64,000 bases of DNA from Timema cristinae (taxonomy: Eukaryota; Arthropoda; Insecta; Phasmatodea; Timematidae). Shown one piece after another: positions 49,301 to 59,699 of the stretch (position 1 is its first letter; every line of letters starts with the position of its first letter). The translations under genes and the position numbers were made by a program. Location of the stretch: contig JBCFYV010011172.1 in assembly GCA_039000515.1 (NCBI GenBank), positions 69,885,941 to 69,949,940 on the forward strand, in the 5' to 3' direction. The notes under the pieces were generated by a model. That model searched no databases and was not told the origin of the DNA. It was given only the letters and a program-made list of their open reading frames with translations.

Positions 49301-51958
49301 ATCCCCATCATTCATTTAAAAATTGGATTCCTTGAAACACAACATTTATCAGGATTGCTTATTGGTAAATGAGAATAACCAGTTCTCAACGTGTTCCTAG
49401 AATCTTCAGAAGATTCAACTAGATGACCAATAGCTTGCTGAAGAAGGTGTAGAGTTGATAGGTACTTTAGATACACCAGATGGATGCAACTTCAAAAGTG
49501 CAAGGAAGGAGATGGAAACCCTGTGTAAATTGTTATCAAAGACACTAGAACATAGGAGAATATTTTTTACAAAAACAAAAAAAAAAGCTGGTTGAAAATA
49601 GAACACATTGAGGTCAGTCAGCATTCTTCACACTTTTAGCAAGTTTTCAATGCTATAAAAATTAATTTTGTAAAAATATTGGGTCCAATTATAGTATTGT
49701 AACAAAACTCATCTAAATCATATAGGCCTAATGGTGTAATGAAAATGTATACAAATAGAATTGTTGCTATATAGGGGCTAGAATCAAAAGTATTCTGATA
49801 TGCAATAGGTCAGTTAAAATGTTTATTATTTTGGCTAAACCATCCCAACAATTTACCTAAAACTTACCAGGTGTCGGTCGATAAATTCATATAATGAAAT
49901 TTCAGTATTCTGAAATAGCTTACATTTACTAAAATACTATTTTGATGAACACAATTTTTATTCTTGGCTCTATTCCATTCCTTCTCATAAACACATTTTT
50001 AAAAACAAATTTGTTAATTTTAACAATAAAATTTAACATTAAAATTTGATTCAATTTCTTTATTTATTGATGCATGATTAGTTAGATTAATTTAGGTTGG
50101 GACCATTTTCAATATAGTAGACATATTAAATATTATGAGCCAAAATATATATTATTACGAACTTCTCAAACACCATTGAACTAAATTAGGCCTTTATAAA
50201 GTTATTTGAATACATTGAAAAATGACACCTGAACACAGCAATCAAACCTGGGAACTTTGACTTTGTGCACCAATGCTCTACCACTGTCAGTGCATGTTCC
50301 AAGCTTCGCCTTTCAACAGGTGCAACCCGAGATAAATATTGCGCTCAAGCGGGATTGCTTTTTAGTCCCCCCACCCTCTCCCTCCCCCTATGTAATGGGG
50401 AATAGTTGTAAAATATGAAAATAATCCCCAAATTTAACAACTCAAAAATAGTAATCATACTTCAAACGCTTCACTGTGAGATGGTTATTCTTACAAAGAA
50501 AACTATAAGAACATGTTTTGTGGACAAATGCTTATCAGTAAATATATTGACAGTTTACGAGGTAATTGCAAAAATGAGTTTAAGGGTACAATATTTTCTA
50601 GATGGCTGATGAAAAATAACTTTTTATAAATAAGTGTTACACTATATCCTAAACACAGAACTATACCAAATGTAAAATTTCATGTTAGGTGGCAGAGTAT
50701 CAAAAAGTGAAAGATTGTGTTTCTTAGAAATTCCACTATTTCTCCCAGGTTAGGTTAGGTGGGGTTGGTGCTCTGTTTGGTACCCCCCTCCAAACTGGCG
50801 CCCTGGGCAGCCACCCCTGTCTTTCATTTATACTAGATTGTATAGTCTTGCTTTATTGCGTTTATCTATAAAGCTACTTATGAAATTCCTAGTTGTAATT
50901 GAGGGAATGGTACACCAACTCTTGCCAAACATTTGCACATAGTTTAGTTGAGTTTTGTTTTCATTTAAAATTATATAGGGCCTACAATTTTCTTGTGCTT
51001 ATTACGTTTGTTATTTTTGGAAATGTGTCATTATTGTGTGTATTTATGATTAAAAAAAATGTATTTTCTATTATATGACAAACAAAAGTGCCAAAAAACC
51101 CACTTTCTTTGTTTACAATTCCTCGCTAACCCATTAAAAGCGAGGACTTAGTAGACCAAATCCATTAGATAATCTTTAGGCTAGTGATCAGATCATAAAT
51201 AGGCGTAGTAAAATACAAGTTTTGACCAATCGCCCCTAATTTCTTGTAACTATTTTTCTCTAAAGCCTAAAACTATTCTTAATATATGTTGATATTATAA
51301 TTACCCGAGCATCAAGTAGTCTTTGACTTGGTTGTTTGTTGAGCAGGCAAAAGCTGGTTTCTTGCTTGATCATTGTTACTTTGTCTGTCATTTCTTTTTT
51401 AATGATCATTAAAGGGTCAATTATATTTTCCATTGGATCAAACACTTCATTGAGTGTAGTTTTTGGAGTTTCGTTTGAAGAATACATTACAAATGGTTTA
51501 AGTATTGGTAATATATTTTCTTTGTCTGAAGTAAGTTGTCTTATTCGATCTTTTCTGTTCAATTTAGTTTGGTTCAAAGTTTTCCTAAATACATTAATTA
51601 GTAAATCTGGCCTACCAAACTGAAAATAACTATGGAGAAATTCATGAATATTAGGATTCTGCAAATTGCAAGAAGGATCTCTATAATGGGAAGTGACTTT
51701 GCGAAATCCATACAAATTTAACTGTCTAACAAAACTTGTAATATTTCTGGTTTTAAATAAAGACTTACAGCAACCCAAATACTCGTCTTGAAATATAATA
51801 TAATCTATAAGGATTGTTTTTCCTTTGTCACTCCAACGAATAGCACCTGTATTGCATTCATTTATAATTTTCCACAACTTTATTGGAAACTTCATTGTTT
51901 GAATATTGTTGTTCAATACAACAGATACAATAGACATATTCATAACTGTTTTATTCAT
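34223..51958 (-). CDS. Heat-shock-factor family protein, HSF5/HSFY-like (five coding exons)
   Basis: This is a putative nuclear DNA-binding regulator of the HSF family. Exons in transcript order are 51958-51305, 45424-45307, 40110-39997, 38856-38781 and 34379-34223. Every junction is GT-AG, the phases (0,1,1,2) agree and the sum is 1119 nt, giving 372 residues. The DNA-binding domain covers about residues 22-125: [11 protein letters not shown] at 24-34, then the recognition region [14 protein letters not shown] at 75-88. A diverged wing and the [17 protein letters not shown] segment follow. IKKE (186-189) and IKQE (197-200) fit the psi-K-x-E SUMO consensus. Residues 258-320 are acidic ([16 protein letters not shown]), resembling an activation region, and the last exon encodes a likely helix ([20 protein letters not shown]). 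The gene lacks the long heptad array of HSF1. The DBD assignment is secure; the exact subfamily and exons 2-5 are inferred from splice logic. Confidence 0.8.
35228..35469 (-). repeat. Family A SINE, minus copy, diverged
   Basis: In complement it runs tail (AGCACTTCTCACTACC), body (GTACCCACATTTGTGTGG), B-box region (GATTTAAAAACCGATCTCCC) and head end (CCACCAAAGCGGGT). It lies in the last intron of the HSF-like gene. Confidence 0.75.
35470..37950. other. Last intron of the HSF-like gene, unassigned
   Basis: AT-rich intron with no recognised gene or repeat. The short frames on the - strand show no motif. Confidence 0.35.
37955..38065 (-). repeat. tRNA-derived SINE-like fragment, family D
   Basis: The complement of the tRNA-like head (AGCTCAGTAAACAGACACGC and nearby) closely matches the copy at 40790-40905. 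Confidence 0.6.
38066..38390 (+). pseudogene. Decayed reverse transcriptase fragment
   Basis: The + strand codon trace [20 protein letters not shown], followed by a [14 protein letters not shown] segment, matches the RT stretch where LINEs have RGISLL..KIYxKVLE..I and FRxxRSTID. Frameshifts and stops are present. It lies in the last intron of the HSF-like gene, antisense to it. Confidence 0.6.
38405..38645 (+). repeat. Family A SINE, plus copy
   Basis: It shows a B box (AGGGTTCAAATCCC), body (CACAAATGTGGGTACACTTG) and tail (ATAACCTGATCAGGTAATAA, then ACGGTGCTAAAAAA). The A-box region is diverged. Confidence 0.78.
38781..38856 (-). CDS. HSF-like gene, coding exon 4
   Basis: The exon encodes residues 296-321 ([20 protein letters not shown]). 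The acceptor is TTTATGTTTCAG and the donor is GTATGT. At 76 nt it moves the phase from 1 to 2, which fits both neighbours exactly. Confidence 0.72.
38857..39996. other. Intron of the HSF-like gene, no recognised feature
   Basis: The GC content rises slightly at 39,170-39,560, with an open frame of 91 codons on the + strand. It has no recognisable motif and is probably an unnamed repeat. Confidence 0.3.
39997..40110 (-). CDS. HSF-like gene, coding exon 3
   Basis: The exon encodes residues 258-296 ([18 protein letters not shown], then [15 protein letters not shown]). The acceptor is a long T-tract ending TAG and the donor is GTTAGC; both ends are phase 1. The acidic, leucine-rich composition resembles a transactivation segment. 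Confidence 0.72.
40320..41903 (+). pseudogene. Decayed LINE ORF2, 5' part (endonuclease and start of RT)
   Basis: Codon traces in order are [10 protein letters not shown] and [30 protein letters not shown] (endonuclease C-terminal half), then [36 protein letters not shown] and [10 protein letters not shown] (RT). Many frameshifts are present. A family D SINE (40700-40906) interrupts it and a MITE splits it at 41904. It lies in the HSF-like gene between exons 2 and 3, antisense to that gene. Confidence 0.78.
40700..40906 (-). repeat. tRNA-derived SINE, family D, inside the LINE remnant
   Basis: On the - strand it has an A-box-like TCAGCTTAGTAGGTAGTGTG and a B-box-like GTTTGATTCCC, then a body ending TAAGTCATGTGCTGATATAA. 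Related copies lie at 13656-13905 and 37955-38065. Confidence 0.7.
41904..42699. mobile_element. MITE (796 bp) inserted in the LINE remnant
   Basis: The inverted termini AGGGTACGGCCAGACTG and AGGGTTCAGCCAGACTG match at 15 of 17 positions, and the inverted similarity continues inward (AGCGTGCGAG) after a 3-bp indel. TA at 41902-41903 and 42700-42701 fits a TA target duplication. The subterminal regions are rich in GAGCGAGCG-type repeats. It has no transposase and separates LINE codons before FNP from those starting DYAFR. Confidence 0.85.
42355..42440 (-). repeat. tRNA-Ser/Leu-like SINE head inside the MITE
   Basis: On the - strand: CAGTGGCGGAATGGTGCGTT (A box), a long arm region, then AAAGGTTTGAATCTTGG (B box). 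The layout is that of a type II tRNA, similar to the copy at 44764. No cloverleaf was verified. Confidence 0.5.
42702..43590 (+). pseudogene. Decayed LINE ORF2, 3' part
   Basis: The segment continues the LINE split by the [16 protein letters not shown] (catalytic YADD degraded to YADE), [26 protein letters not shown], then [20 protein letters not shown] and [12 protein letters not shown]. These match in order the C-terminal half of a common insect endonuclease-reverse transcriptase family. Several frameshifts and stops show it is dead. Confidence 0.85.
43591..44763. other. Intron of the HSF-like gene, no recognised feature
   Basis: Unassigned AT-rich sequence. The 84-codon frame at 44010 has no recognisable motif. 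Confidence 0.35.
44764..45058 (+). repeat. tRNA-derived SINE with family A-type body and tail
   Basis: The head is type II tRNA-like (CTTCAGTGGTCGAATGGTCC, B box GGGGTTTGAATCCC). The body carries AATGTGGGTAGATTGATTA and the tail is TAACCTGAATATTTAGTAAG. An AT-rich stretch at about 44965-45020 interrupts the 3' part. Confidence 0.75.
45307..45424 (-). CDS. HSF-like gene, coding exon 2
   Basis: The exon encodes residues 219-257 ([17 protein letters not shown] onward). The acceptor is TTTTCTTTTCAG and the donor GTGAGA ends in phase 1. A second phase-compatible donor, GTAGGG, 15 nt downstream would add five residues, so both forms could be made. The start of the exon looks like a short amphipathic helix. 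Confidence 0.72.
45425..46439. other. First intron of the HSF-like gene, unassigned part
   Basis: AT-rich intron with no recognised gene or named repeat. Confidence 0.35.
46452..46498 (-). repeat. 47-bp tail-only SINE insertion with perfect target duplication
   Basis: The segment is only the complement of the shared SINE tail (TTTAGCACCGTGTCTTACTA, then CCCGTTCGGGTTATACGCT). It is flanked by identical 12-bp repeats TAGCTGTCAAAT at 46440-46451 and 46499-46510. Confidence 0.92.
46891..47290 (+). repeat. Family A SINE split by a second SINE
   Basis: The 5' piece 46891-46955 has the family A body (CCATGCAAATATAGCTACAC) and the 3' piece from 47247 has the tail (CGTATAATCTAAAAGGGTAG, then GCAGTGCTAATA). 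The inner minus SINE separates them. Confidence 0.85.
46967..47235 (-). repeat. Family A SINE, full-length, nested in another SINE
   Basis: The complement runs (ATT)n tail, TTTAGCATCACATCTTGCTA, body, B box (AGATTTGAACCTTG) and head ending GCCACCGAGGCGGG. The 11-bp duplication CATAATTTGTA flanks it at 46956-46966 and 47236-47246. Confidence 0.92.
47440..48340 (+). pseudogene. Decayed mariner-like transposase (DUF4817/DDE_3 type)
   Basis: The + strand trace runs [20 protein letters not shown] (helix-turn-helix part), then an open frame 47634-47915 with [20 protein letters not shown] and [19 protein letters not shown], the first catalytic Asp region. Near 48,160 follow [20 protein letters not shown] and DYCL, corresponding to the conserved PRSPDLxxxDxxLWG motif. 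Frames shift between parts and a stop replaces the Trp codon after DYCL. It lies in the first intron of the HSF-like gene, antisense to it. Confidence 0.82.
48342..50205. other. First intron of the HSF-like gene, unassigned
   Basis: AT-rich sequence. The 77-codon frame at 48591 (ending [11 protein letters not shown]) has no family that I recognise. Confidence 0.3.
50208..50305 (-). repeat. Family C SINE, minus copy, partial
   Basis: The complement of the family C body and B-box region (TTGAAAAATGACACCTGAAC, CAATCAAACCTGGGA) and head (CCAATGCTCTACCACTGTCA) is present. The end of the head is diverged. Confidence 0.72.
50735..50821. repeat. Possible hAT terminus fragment
   Basis: The stretch GGCGCCCTGGGCAGCCACCC ending CTG resembles the terminal region seen at 3580 (GTGCCACCCTGGGCGG). 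No partner end or transposase was found. Confidence 0.35.
51305..51958 (-). CDS. HSF-like gene, coding exon 1 (DNA-binding domain)
   Basis: The exon encodes residues 1-218. The ATG at 51958-51956 is preceded directly by an in-frame TAA, which supports this start unless an upstream exon splices to the AG at about 51944. The family donor is CGG|GTAATT at 51305/51304; reading through it would add only 15 unrelated residues before a stop. The exon holds the complete HSF domain and both psi-K-x-E motifs. Confidence 0.88.
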
Positions 51959-53452
51959 TTAAAAATATTAATGCATTATTCTAAACGTTACACAATAGGA
52001 ATAAATATTCTTGAAAAATATGTTCCAAAAAAGCAACAATGAAGTTTTGATCTTTAAATCCTTTATATTCCTGGTAACAATCAACAAGACACTCATAATC
52101 ATAGTAATTTAGTTCTGGTTTTGAAAATAGCCATTGTGTTTTATTAGTTTGGTTATCTTCCAAGATCTGGACCTCCTAAATCTAGTTTAAATCCGAAAAT
52201 ATATATTTTAGCTACAGACTTTGAATACATTTCATATTGCTATTCTGGGAATATTCACCATTTTTGGGGGGGAATTTCTGATTTAGAATAGACACTAGCG
52301 CTTTTATGACTCAAGGAATTAAATAAATAATAGTCACGATATTACAGTGATATCTATATTATAATAGATGGACAAAAACATGCGCATTCCCAATTAACAA
52401 AGCGTGACTCTCAAGTTTGTCGTCTGCTTCATTGTTGGGGGATAAATTTAACGGTTTCTTTCCATATTCTTATGCGAAAATATGTCTCTGATGAATAAAA
52501 GTGTTATTGTTTGAAAATAATAAAGTATTATACCACACTTGCCTGAAGAAACATTTAAATTAAAGGATATACAATTCAGTTCTACAAGTAATACTGTACA
52601 ATAACGAATAAAATTTTGAATCTATTTAAATATGTAGCTATCATCCATGTTGCTTACAGTCTGCCAAGACTACACTTATGTTTAAAGTTGGCTATTAGCT
52701 TGTTTATTGGTTTCAGATACCATATTATATTTGTAAGAATGACATACGTGTACTTTGTGTAGAATTCTTACTTTCAAACAATAATTTAAGTTATAATCTT
52801 GTAGGAAGTACGGTATCTATTAAACCCTGATTTTAGTAAGAATATTATCATATACCTACAACTTATTTAAAGAAAAACTCACCAGTTTAGAACTTTGTTA
52901 TATTCTTCAAAGCTTTTACTAAAACATTTATTTCATTTAACTACTCACACATTGTTGTATCTTATAAATTCAATCAAATTAATTAACGATGTCAAAATGC
53001 CACATTGCCTTGTATGTGAGTAAGAGAGAGAGAAATACCAGAAAGTTTTCTTCTCTTTTACACAATGGTATGCAGATGATCGCTCGAAATTTCAGCCACA
53101 GATAGCAATCAAGGCGATATTATGATGAGACAAGCAGTAAGGTTAGCACCTAAGTCAAAGGTATTTAGATAGATACAGAAGTCTTTATTAATTCAAACGT
53201 CTCTGAATATTATTTTCCTCCCTCAATTTGTCATGTAATAACTATTGGGCATTAATATAAAAACATAATGTTTAAGGTAAAATGACGTAATACTAACTAA
53301 ATTTATAGTTATTTAATAATATTTATTGAGAATAAAATAAAAAAATTATAGCCAACACTTTTGAGGTTTTGTAAACAATAGGCGGTCCTCTCGATCAAGC
53401 CTAAGAGCAATGCCTCAGTCAATAACCTTAGCAAATGAAAATGTTAAAGGAG
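51959..53452. other. Upstream of the HSF-like gene
   Basis: This should hold the 5' UTR and promoter of the HSF-like gene (- strand). I see no clear heat-shock element array of alternating nGAAn units and no distinct TATA box; the rest is AT-rich and unassigned. Confidence 0.35.
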
Positions 53453-53460
53453 GTAAGTGC

Positions 53461-56218
53461 CAGTGGCGTCACGTCAGGGCAAGCAAGGCAATCACTGCTT
53501 GACCAGTGATCGTAACATATATGCAAGACGTGCACTAGTCAATTTTATGATGGTTGAAAGTCTATATTTTTCCGTATTTCACTCCATAGCTCTCTATACC
53601 TATTGTAGTTTTTATTTGTGATGTCATAGATTTAGGAGAGGGAAAAGGGGAATAGTGGTGGGACTACAGTAGGAATGTAAGCAAAAAATTTGCAACTTTT
53701 CAACAACCGAAGCTATTCCCGAAGGTTGACGACTATTACCGAAGAAACTGGAAGATACCATCACATACCCTTCTCTTCTCCTTTAAAAACACAAATGTCA
53801 CAAAAGTAGAAATTTAAGGAGGTGGGAAAAGAATTAGGGGAGTTTCGGATCTAAGGGGGAAAATTGACAAATTACTGACCCTGTCCCCGTACCTACGCAT
53901 CTTTTGTGGAGTTTGTTGCAGTAGGTGTTTTTGTCACATGTAAATGTATTTATTACCTTTAAAAAGAATAAATATTTAACTGAATAGACATTTTAAAAAA
54001 TTGGCACAATGCTAAGGTAAAGTAAATTGTGAAGTTTTGAAGCACCTAATAGACGTTGTATGTTATTTGAGCATTCAAGAACTGGTATTTCATGGTCATG
54101 ACGAGCCATTTAATTCTAAAAAGAAGGGAAATTATGTTGAGCTCCTCAAATTGATTTATGATTATGATTCAGTTTTAGCTCAGCATTTAGAGCCGTCTAC
54201 TGTAATCACTGAGTTATCAGTTGGAGTACAAAATGACCTCATTGAGTCGATTGAAACAGTTTTACTAAATGAAATCATAAAATAAATTCAAAAGGCAACA
54301 TTTGTGTCTATTTTATTTGACGAAACATCACACATCTCAAAACTTTCACGGCTAACGACAATGTTTGATATGTGTCCTCTGATGATGAATTTATGGAACT
54401 TGTTTTTGTTTCACAGACGTTTATGCTAACAGATCTGCCACTGCTTTGGGGTAATCATGTTAAACAGGTAGTGACATGTTGGGTGTGGGGAAAAGCTTGT
54501 TGAACAATGCTATGATGCGGTTACATAATGTCTGGAGAAATAAATGGTACTCAGAAACTTTTTCACTACATATTTACAAGCATATTGTTTGTTCATTGTT
54601 TAGCTCATATCTTTAAGCTTGTTTTAACTCAATCAGTAAATAACATTAGTGAGTTTAAGGTGTTTTTTAGTACATTAAGTAGACTTGCATAGTTTCTTCC
54701 ATTCTATTAAGTGAATTTCATTCTTAGATAAAAAGTACCCAGTGTTGAACTAAAACGATGGTACTATTATGAAAGACTTACATACTGTGATGAACTATCG
54801 GGAAAGCCTGGTAGAAATGTATGAAACAATAATAGACTACCCACAAGAATAGGATAGTGAAACTATTGCTGATGCTAAAGGGTTCGTCCACTTTCTAAAA
54901 GATATTCAGAGTAGGCCTACATAATTGATAATTTTATTCGCCCATATTTTGGACTACACTAAGTATCTTTTCAAAATTTGCAAAAAAAACAAATAAACAT
55001 CGCTTTCTGTAAAACTGAGGTTGAATAAACTAAAATCAGCTTGTCAAATAATAGGCTTATATCTGAAGACATTTATTCCAAACACTGTAAAAGGGCTGGA
55101 ATCAGGAAAAAAGTAGACGTAAACGTAATTTAAATCATAACATTCCCATTAAAATACAAACATGCTTTAAGAAAATCTACAATCTAAAATTTTTCTAATT
55201 GTTAAATTCATCAAAATTTGATCAATAGAAAAGTCATTTTCTAATGAACAAATAAATTCTTTGATTGGAAATTATGAAAAATATATTGACACAAGAAAAT
55301 TGCGTTCCCAGATCAAGAGGTTTACTCAGTCAAGGGAAGCAATAAAAAAATTAAAAAAACTCTAGTGGATATGGCTAAGTATATCTGTGAAATAAATCTA
55401 GATGAAGCATTAAAGGAGTTTAAAAAGCTGTATGAACATGTGGCAACAATCTCGCCAATCACATAATCATTTGAGAGATCATTTTCAACATTGAAAAGAG
55501 TAAAAACGTATTCCAAAAATACTATGGGATAAAATAGAATTTCTGGTTTGGAACTCCTTTCAATCGAAAAGGGTTCGCTTTTTAAATTGAAGCAAGGAGT
55601 AGACATCCATGAAAGAGTCTTAGCAGTTCGTAAAAAAGGAGAGGAGGATGGACTTTATATACAAACTTTGGAAAAAAATACGGTGAGAAAATGATCATTG
55701 ATATACGTAGAGAAAAATTTATTTAATATCTAAGAATAATAAAATACACCAAATATGCTGCGGTTTCAATATATGTGTCAAATTTAAAATATACAATATT
55801 TATTAAATTTTAACGTAATTAATCAACTAACAATATAGTTGATTTACTTTTAAATATAAACATATAATGTTTTTATGTATACTTGATTTAAGTATTGTCA
55901 GCTTTAGGGGAAGAGGTGCTGGAATGGTAGAGACAGGGGGAATTTCTTCATACTTATTAAAATAAAGAGGAGCAAGATATTATGTTCTCACCCTCTCGCC
56001 ACGCATCCTCTTGGATATGCACTATATAGATTCTAGTGTGCCTTATGTAAATCACGGAACACAAGGCCACCCAAATTCACCAAAATCATTTTTAAAAAAC
56101 CTCCAAATAGCTTCTAAGATCATATAAAATTTATAAAAAAAGTCAGATATGCTACCCCGGACCCACTTAAGATCCCCTTCCCAGCTTGCTTAAGAACTTT
56201 TGTCACGAGACGCTACTG
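53461..56218 (+). mobile_element. Second complete but inactive hAT transposon
   Basis: The left terminus CAGTGGCGTCACGTC and the right terminus, in complement CAGTAGCGTCTCGTGAC, are inverted copies. The flanks GTAAGTGC (53453-53460) and ATAAATGC (56219-56226) match at 6 of 8 positions, as expected for an aged 8-bp duplication. The interior carries a decayed DUF4371-type transposase on the + strand. Confidence 0.85.
54010..55660 (+). pseudogene. Decayed hAT transposase (DUF4371/ZMYM1-like)
   Basis: The open frame 54037-54285 holds LSIQELVFHGHDEPFNSKKK, GNYVELLKLIYDYD and VGVQNDLIES, close to the conserved AxQELAFRGHDE...GNFxELL...IQNDLI pattern of this family. A later segment reads VSILFDETSHISKLSRLTTM (the DET catalytic region). 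Near 55,370-55,560 the C-terminal dimerisation part follows (SFERSFSTLKRVKTYSKNTM). Stops and frameshifts occur throughout, so it is not functional. Confidence 0.88.
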
Positions 56219-56226
56219 ATAAATGC

Positions 56227-56730
56227 ATTTATGGAGCATTCACCAAACACTTTAACGCCATATAAAAAATATAATAGGGAGTATATTTCTAATGAAGTAC
56301 TTCATCCCTCAAATGTGTGTAGCATTAAATTATCTCAAATCGAACAATATAATTATATGAGGTTGATTGTTAAGAGAAAAGCTCAACGACTATATTTGTT
56401 TTCTTAGTGTTTTACCAAACAAAGTGACTTAGAATTATCATATTATCCTTTTCTTATATTTAAATAGTCTTTATTCTCAGGTGTTTCTCCAACTACTTAG
56501 AAATGTGCTAACGTAGGAGTGTTGCCAGGTCTTACAAATATATTTTGAAAGTCAAGAGGGGAAAAATTAAGAAATTACAATAAAAATTTCTTAGATGTTT
56601 TGATAAATCAGACACAATCAATTTTTTATAATAAATAAAAATGTTGCATGTGTAAAAGTGAGAAATAATGGATAAAGTTATTACACTCACCAACTCCTTT
56701 AGAGGTCATGTTTAAAGTTGAGAATTTTCT

Positions 56731-56801
<71 letters not shown>

Positions 56802-59362
56802 TTGTTTATGAGATGTGTTAATTCAACGCCAACTTCAAAATTGTAGCAAGATGCGAATTTTGGAAGCCTCTTTGTATGCAAAAGTCCAATGAGTGTCTGA
56901 GTACTTACTTAGTAAGTTGTTTTCAAATTTTTGTTATGATCTGGTTTACAGCAAAATAAACTTTTTAACACTAGTGAATGGATGTGGCAAATACAGAAGT
57001 GACATCATCAGCGCTGTCAATTTTGAAAACATGTGTGCTCCATCTATCTTTTTATATTACTCACCTCAACTTAAAATGGTGCAGGAGTTACACCATCTGT
57101 TTGCACACCAGTATTTCTTCATAGCCTCCACTTGGTATAACGTACCTGTACGTAGTCTTTTTGGACCAAGTTAGGGAATTTTGATAATGGCTGTCACTGG
57201 ATTGATTTTTTTTAAACAGGTTTCGAGCATAGAGATCACTGGTTTCGAGTCAAACGCTTTCAAGGGCATTTCAAACCACATCCGAAAGAGATCGTAAAAT
57301 TTACTAGTCTTATTCGTCAATCTTAGAGAAAAATGAATCGATAGCAAGTAACGTCCCTTACAAGGAGTAAGGGAAGTCAATCCCAACAACAAGACTGTGA
57401 TAATTTTTACATTTATTTATATTCATTTCATGTTATTAATGTTTTTATGAACTTAGATTTAGATATTTTAAATTAAATGAGTTTAAAGTTTCTAATTCTA
57501 TTAAACTAATTTTAAGTGTATTTTAATTAGTCAACACTTATATGTATTTCCTATTAACTATATTTATTTATACTTTTAATCTGACCTGCATTTCACTTAA
57601 ATATGCCAACTATGTTTGTACACAGTATTTTTAGTCCACTTTCTATCCCATATCATTGTTTACTTTAGTATATTGCTCAATCTCTTGTATTAAACTGATT
57701 ACACATTTACATCATTTTCGTCTATTCAACTTTTAATATTCATTTCAATTCTTATTGTAGTCTTTGTTATTATAACATACTCTAAACTCCCTACGAAAGA
57801 TTATTTTTAGAATGTTTTCTAAAATTTTAATATAACTTATATCAATAAATCAATGCTTGTTATATGTACAGCAAATCAAAATAGCATTATTATTAAAATG
57901 TGTCAAGTATTCTTATCATGGTAAAAATTGATATGATTATGTAAGATATTATGATATTGCATTGAAACTTCTTGCTCAGCAAGTACAAATAATAGAATTT
58001 ACTTTATATTGTAATGTGTTATTTAAATATGTATATAATTTGAAACATTTTACAGCTTATTATTAATAGGTATTAATGATGTACAAAGGCTAAGTAATTA
58101 TTATGTGAAAATAGTGACTGGGATATTGATAGCAATTAACAGTTAAAGAGTATAGAGCATCATGCTCACAAGTAGTATTAACAATTTAAATAATTTGATA
58201 CAGTCTTAATCATAAGCATGTGACAATATGTAGGTCATAGTATGTGTTAAGATAAATATTTCAGGATTCTTATAAGGTTCCTCACTTTTAATAACCATCT
58301 TTTAGTAAATTTTATTAATATATATTTGTACACTATTGGGTTCAGGGATGTCCTCATACATATGTTTTTATGTATGGAGATATTTAATATGGAGTAAGGC
58401 ATATATTAATAAATATATAAAAAAATTACACTATCTTGTAAAGTAAATAATCAAAATATTGTATGTTTTATATTATGAACCTGAATCAATAACATAAATA
58501 AGAAAATAAATTATAATTGTTAAATACATTGACATTCAATAAAGTAAATGGTTACTCTTTCCTTTAAAATTGATCTAACAATTTTCTAACCCTTATCCTG
58601 TTCCTATTATTGATGGATTGCTAATGGTATTGAAATTTAAAAAATATTTAATCCTGATGTAAAACTCAGATATGTCGTCAGGCTAGGAATATTCTTTAAT
58701 TTGAAAGATTTATTTTAACAATAATAATTCAAACCCCGACCTTAAAACTCATTTCATTACTATCTTTACTAACCAAACTTCTGGGGACCTTGTCTAAATC
58801 TGAAACATCTTTCTATCCCAAATAAATGTAAACACCAGTGTTCTGAGCTAAAGCTTCAGGGGGTTAATTATTTCAATTTAATCAGACCTTACAAATATGT
58901 AAAATCAGCTTTTCAGAAGTTTCTGGAATAATGTCCTTGAGTATTTTACAAATAAATCAAATATTAAGCAAAGTGTTTCAAAAATATAAATCTATTCACT
59001 TTGTGCTACCTAAATAAAATAATTTTTAAGTTTTGATTAGTATAGTTAGAAAAATAATGCACATTCTGAGGAATTAATTATTGATTCTTAAAAATGCACC
59101 AATTTAAACAAATATTTATTGATTGGTCCTGGAACATTGAAACTTTTATAGCTGAGTCACCCATGGATCCCCCCTCACAAAAAAATTGACATTGCATGTT
59201 TGTCTTGCTGATGCTTCAGCTTCAAAACCAAATATTTCTATCAAATTTACTCACATATGTGTTGGGGATCCTACTGTATACAATATACTCACATTTATAA
59301 AGCGGATGAAACAAGTGTATTTTAGTCCTATCTATGATCCCCGAACCCCCACAAAAATTGTG
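56227..59362. other. Intergenic, AT-rich, no recognised gene
   Basis: A (TA)n tract lies at 56735-56799. The rest has only short frames without motifs. Confidence 0.4.
56735..56799. repeat. (TA)n microsatellite
   Basis: About 65 bp of uninterrupted TA dinucleotides, able to extrude as a hairpin. Confidence 0.95.
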
Positions 59363-59373
59363 ACTTTCCTATT

Positions 59374-59383
59374 ATTATTATTA

Positions 59384-59444
<61 letters not shown>

Positions 59445-59688
59445 TAGCACCTCGTTTTACTACCCTTTCGGGTTATACGCTTATTTACTAGTTATGCTAA
59501 TTGATTAGGAATTGGGAAAGTTGAGTTAGAGGAAGTGAACCCGCATTTGCGTGGGGGGAAAGTGGAAAACCATTTAGGAAAACCCACCCCCAGTTCACCT
59601 GACAGATTCGAACCTCGATCTCCCCGTCCTCAGCAGTTGGGCTCAACATGACTAGCGCACTAGCCAACTGCACCACTGAGGCGGGTCA
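59374..59688 (-). repeat. Family A SINE, full-length with long (ATT)n tail
   Basis: An (ATT)n run of about 70 bp is followed in complement by TTTAGCACCTCGTTTTACTA, the body (AACCCGCATTTGCGTGG), B box (AGATTCGAACCTCG) and head ending GCACCACTGAGGCGGG. The 11-bp duplication ACTTTCCTATT flanks it at 59363-59373 and 59689-59699. Confidence 0.93.
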
Positions 59689-59699
59689 ACTTTCCTATT

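Noticed and set aside
50747..50764. TTAGG-like repeats suggesting telomeric DNA
   Set aside because: Only two units, in a probable hAT fragment; far too short for an interstitial telomere array.
51981..52163. 60-codon frame just upstream of the HSF-like start
   Set aside because: It opens with TTG, not ATG, has no good acceptor before it or donor after it, and an in-frame TAA separates it from the HSF ATG. An upstream exon is possible but not supported.
56699..56881. 60-codon frame with Tyr-Ile repeats
   Set aside because: Translation of the (TA)n microsatellite.
59186..59491. 101-codon frame with a poly-Tyr run
   Set aside because: Translation of the (ATT)n tail of a SINE.
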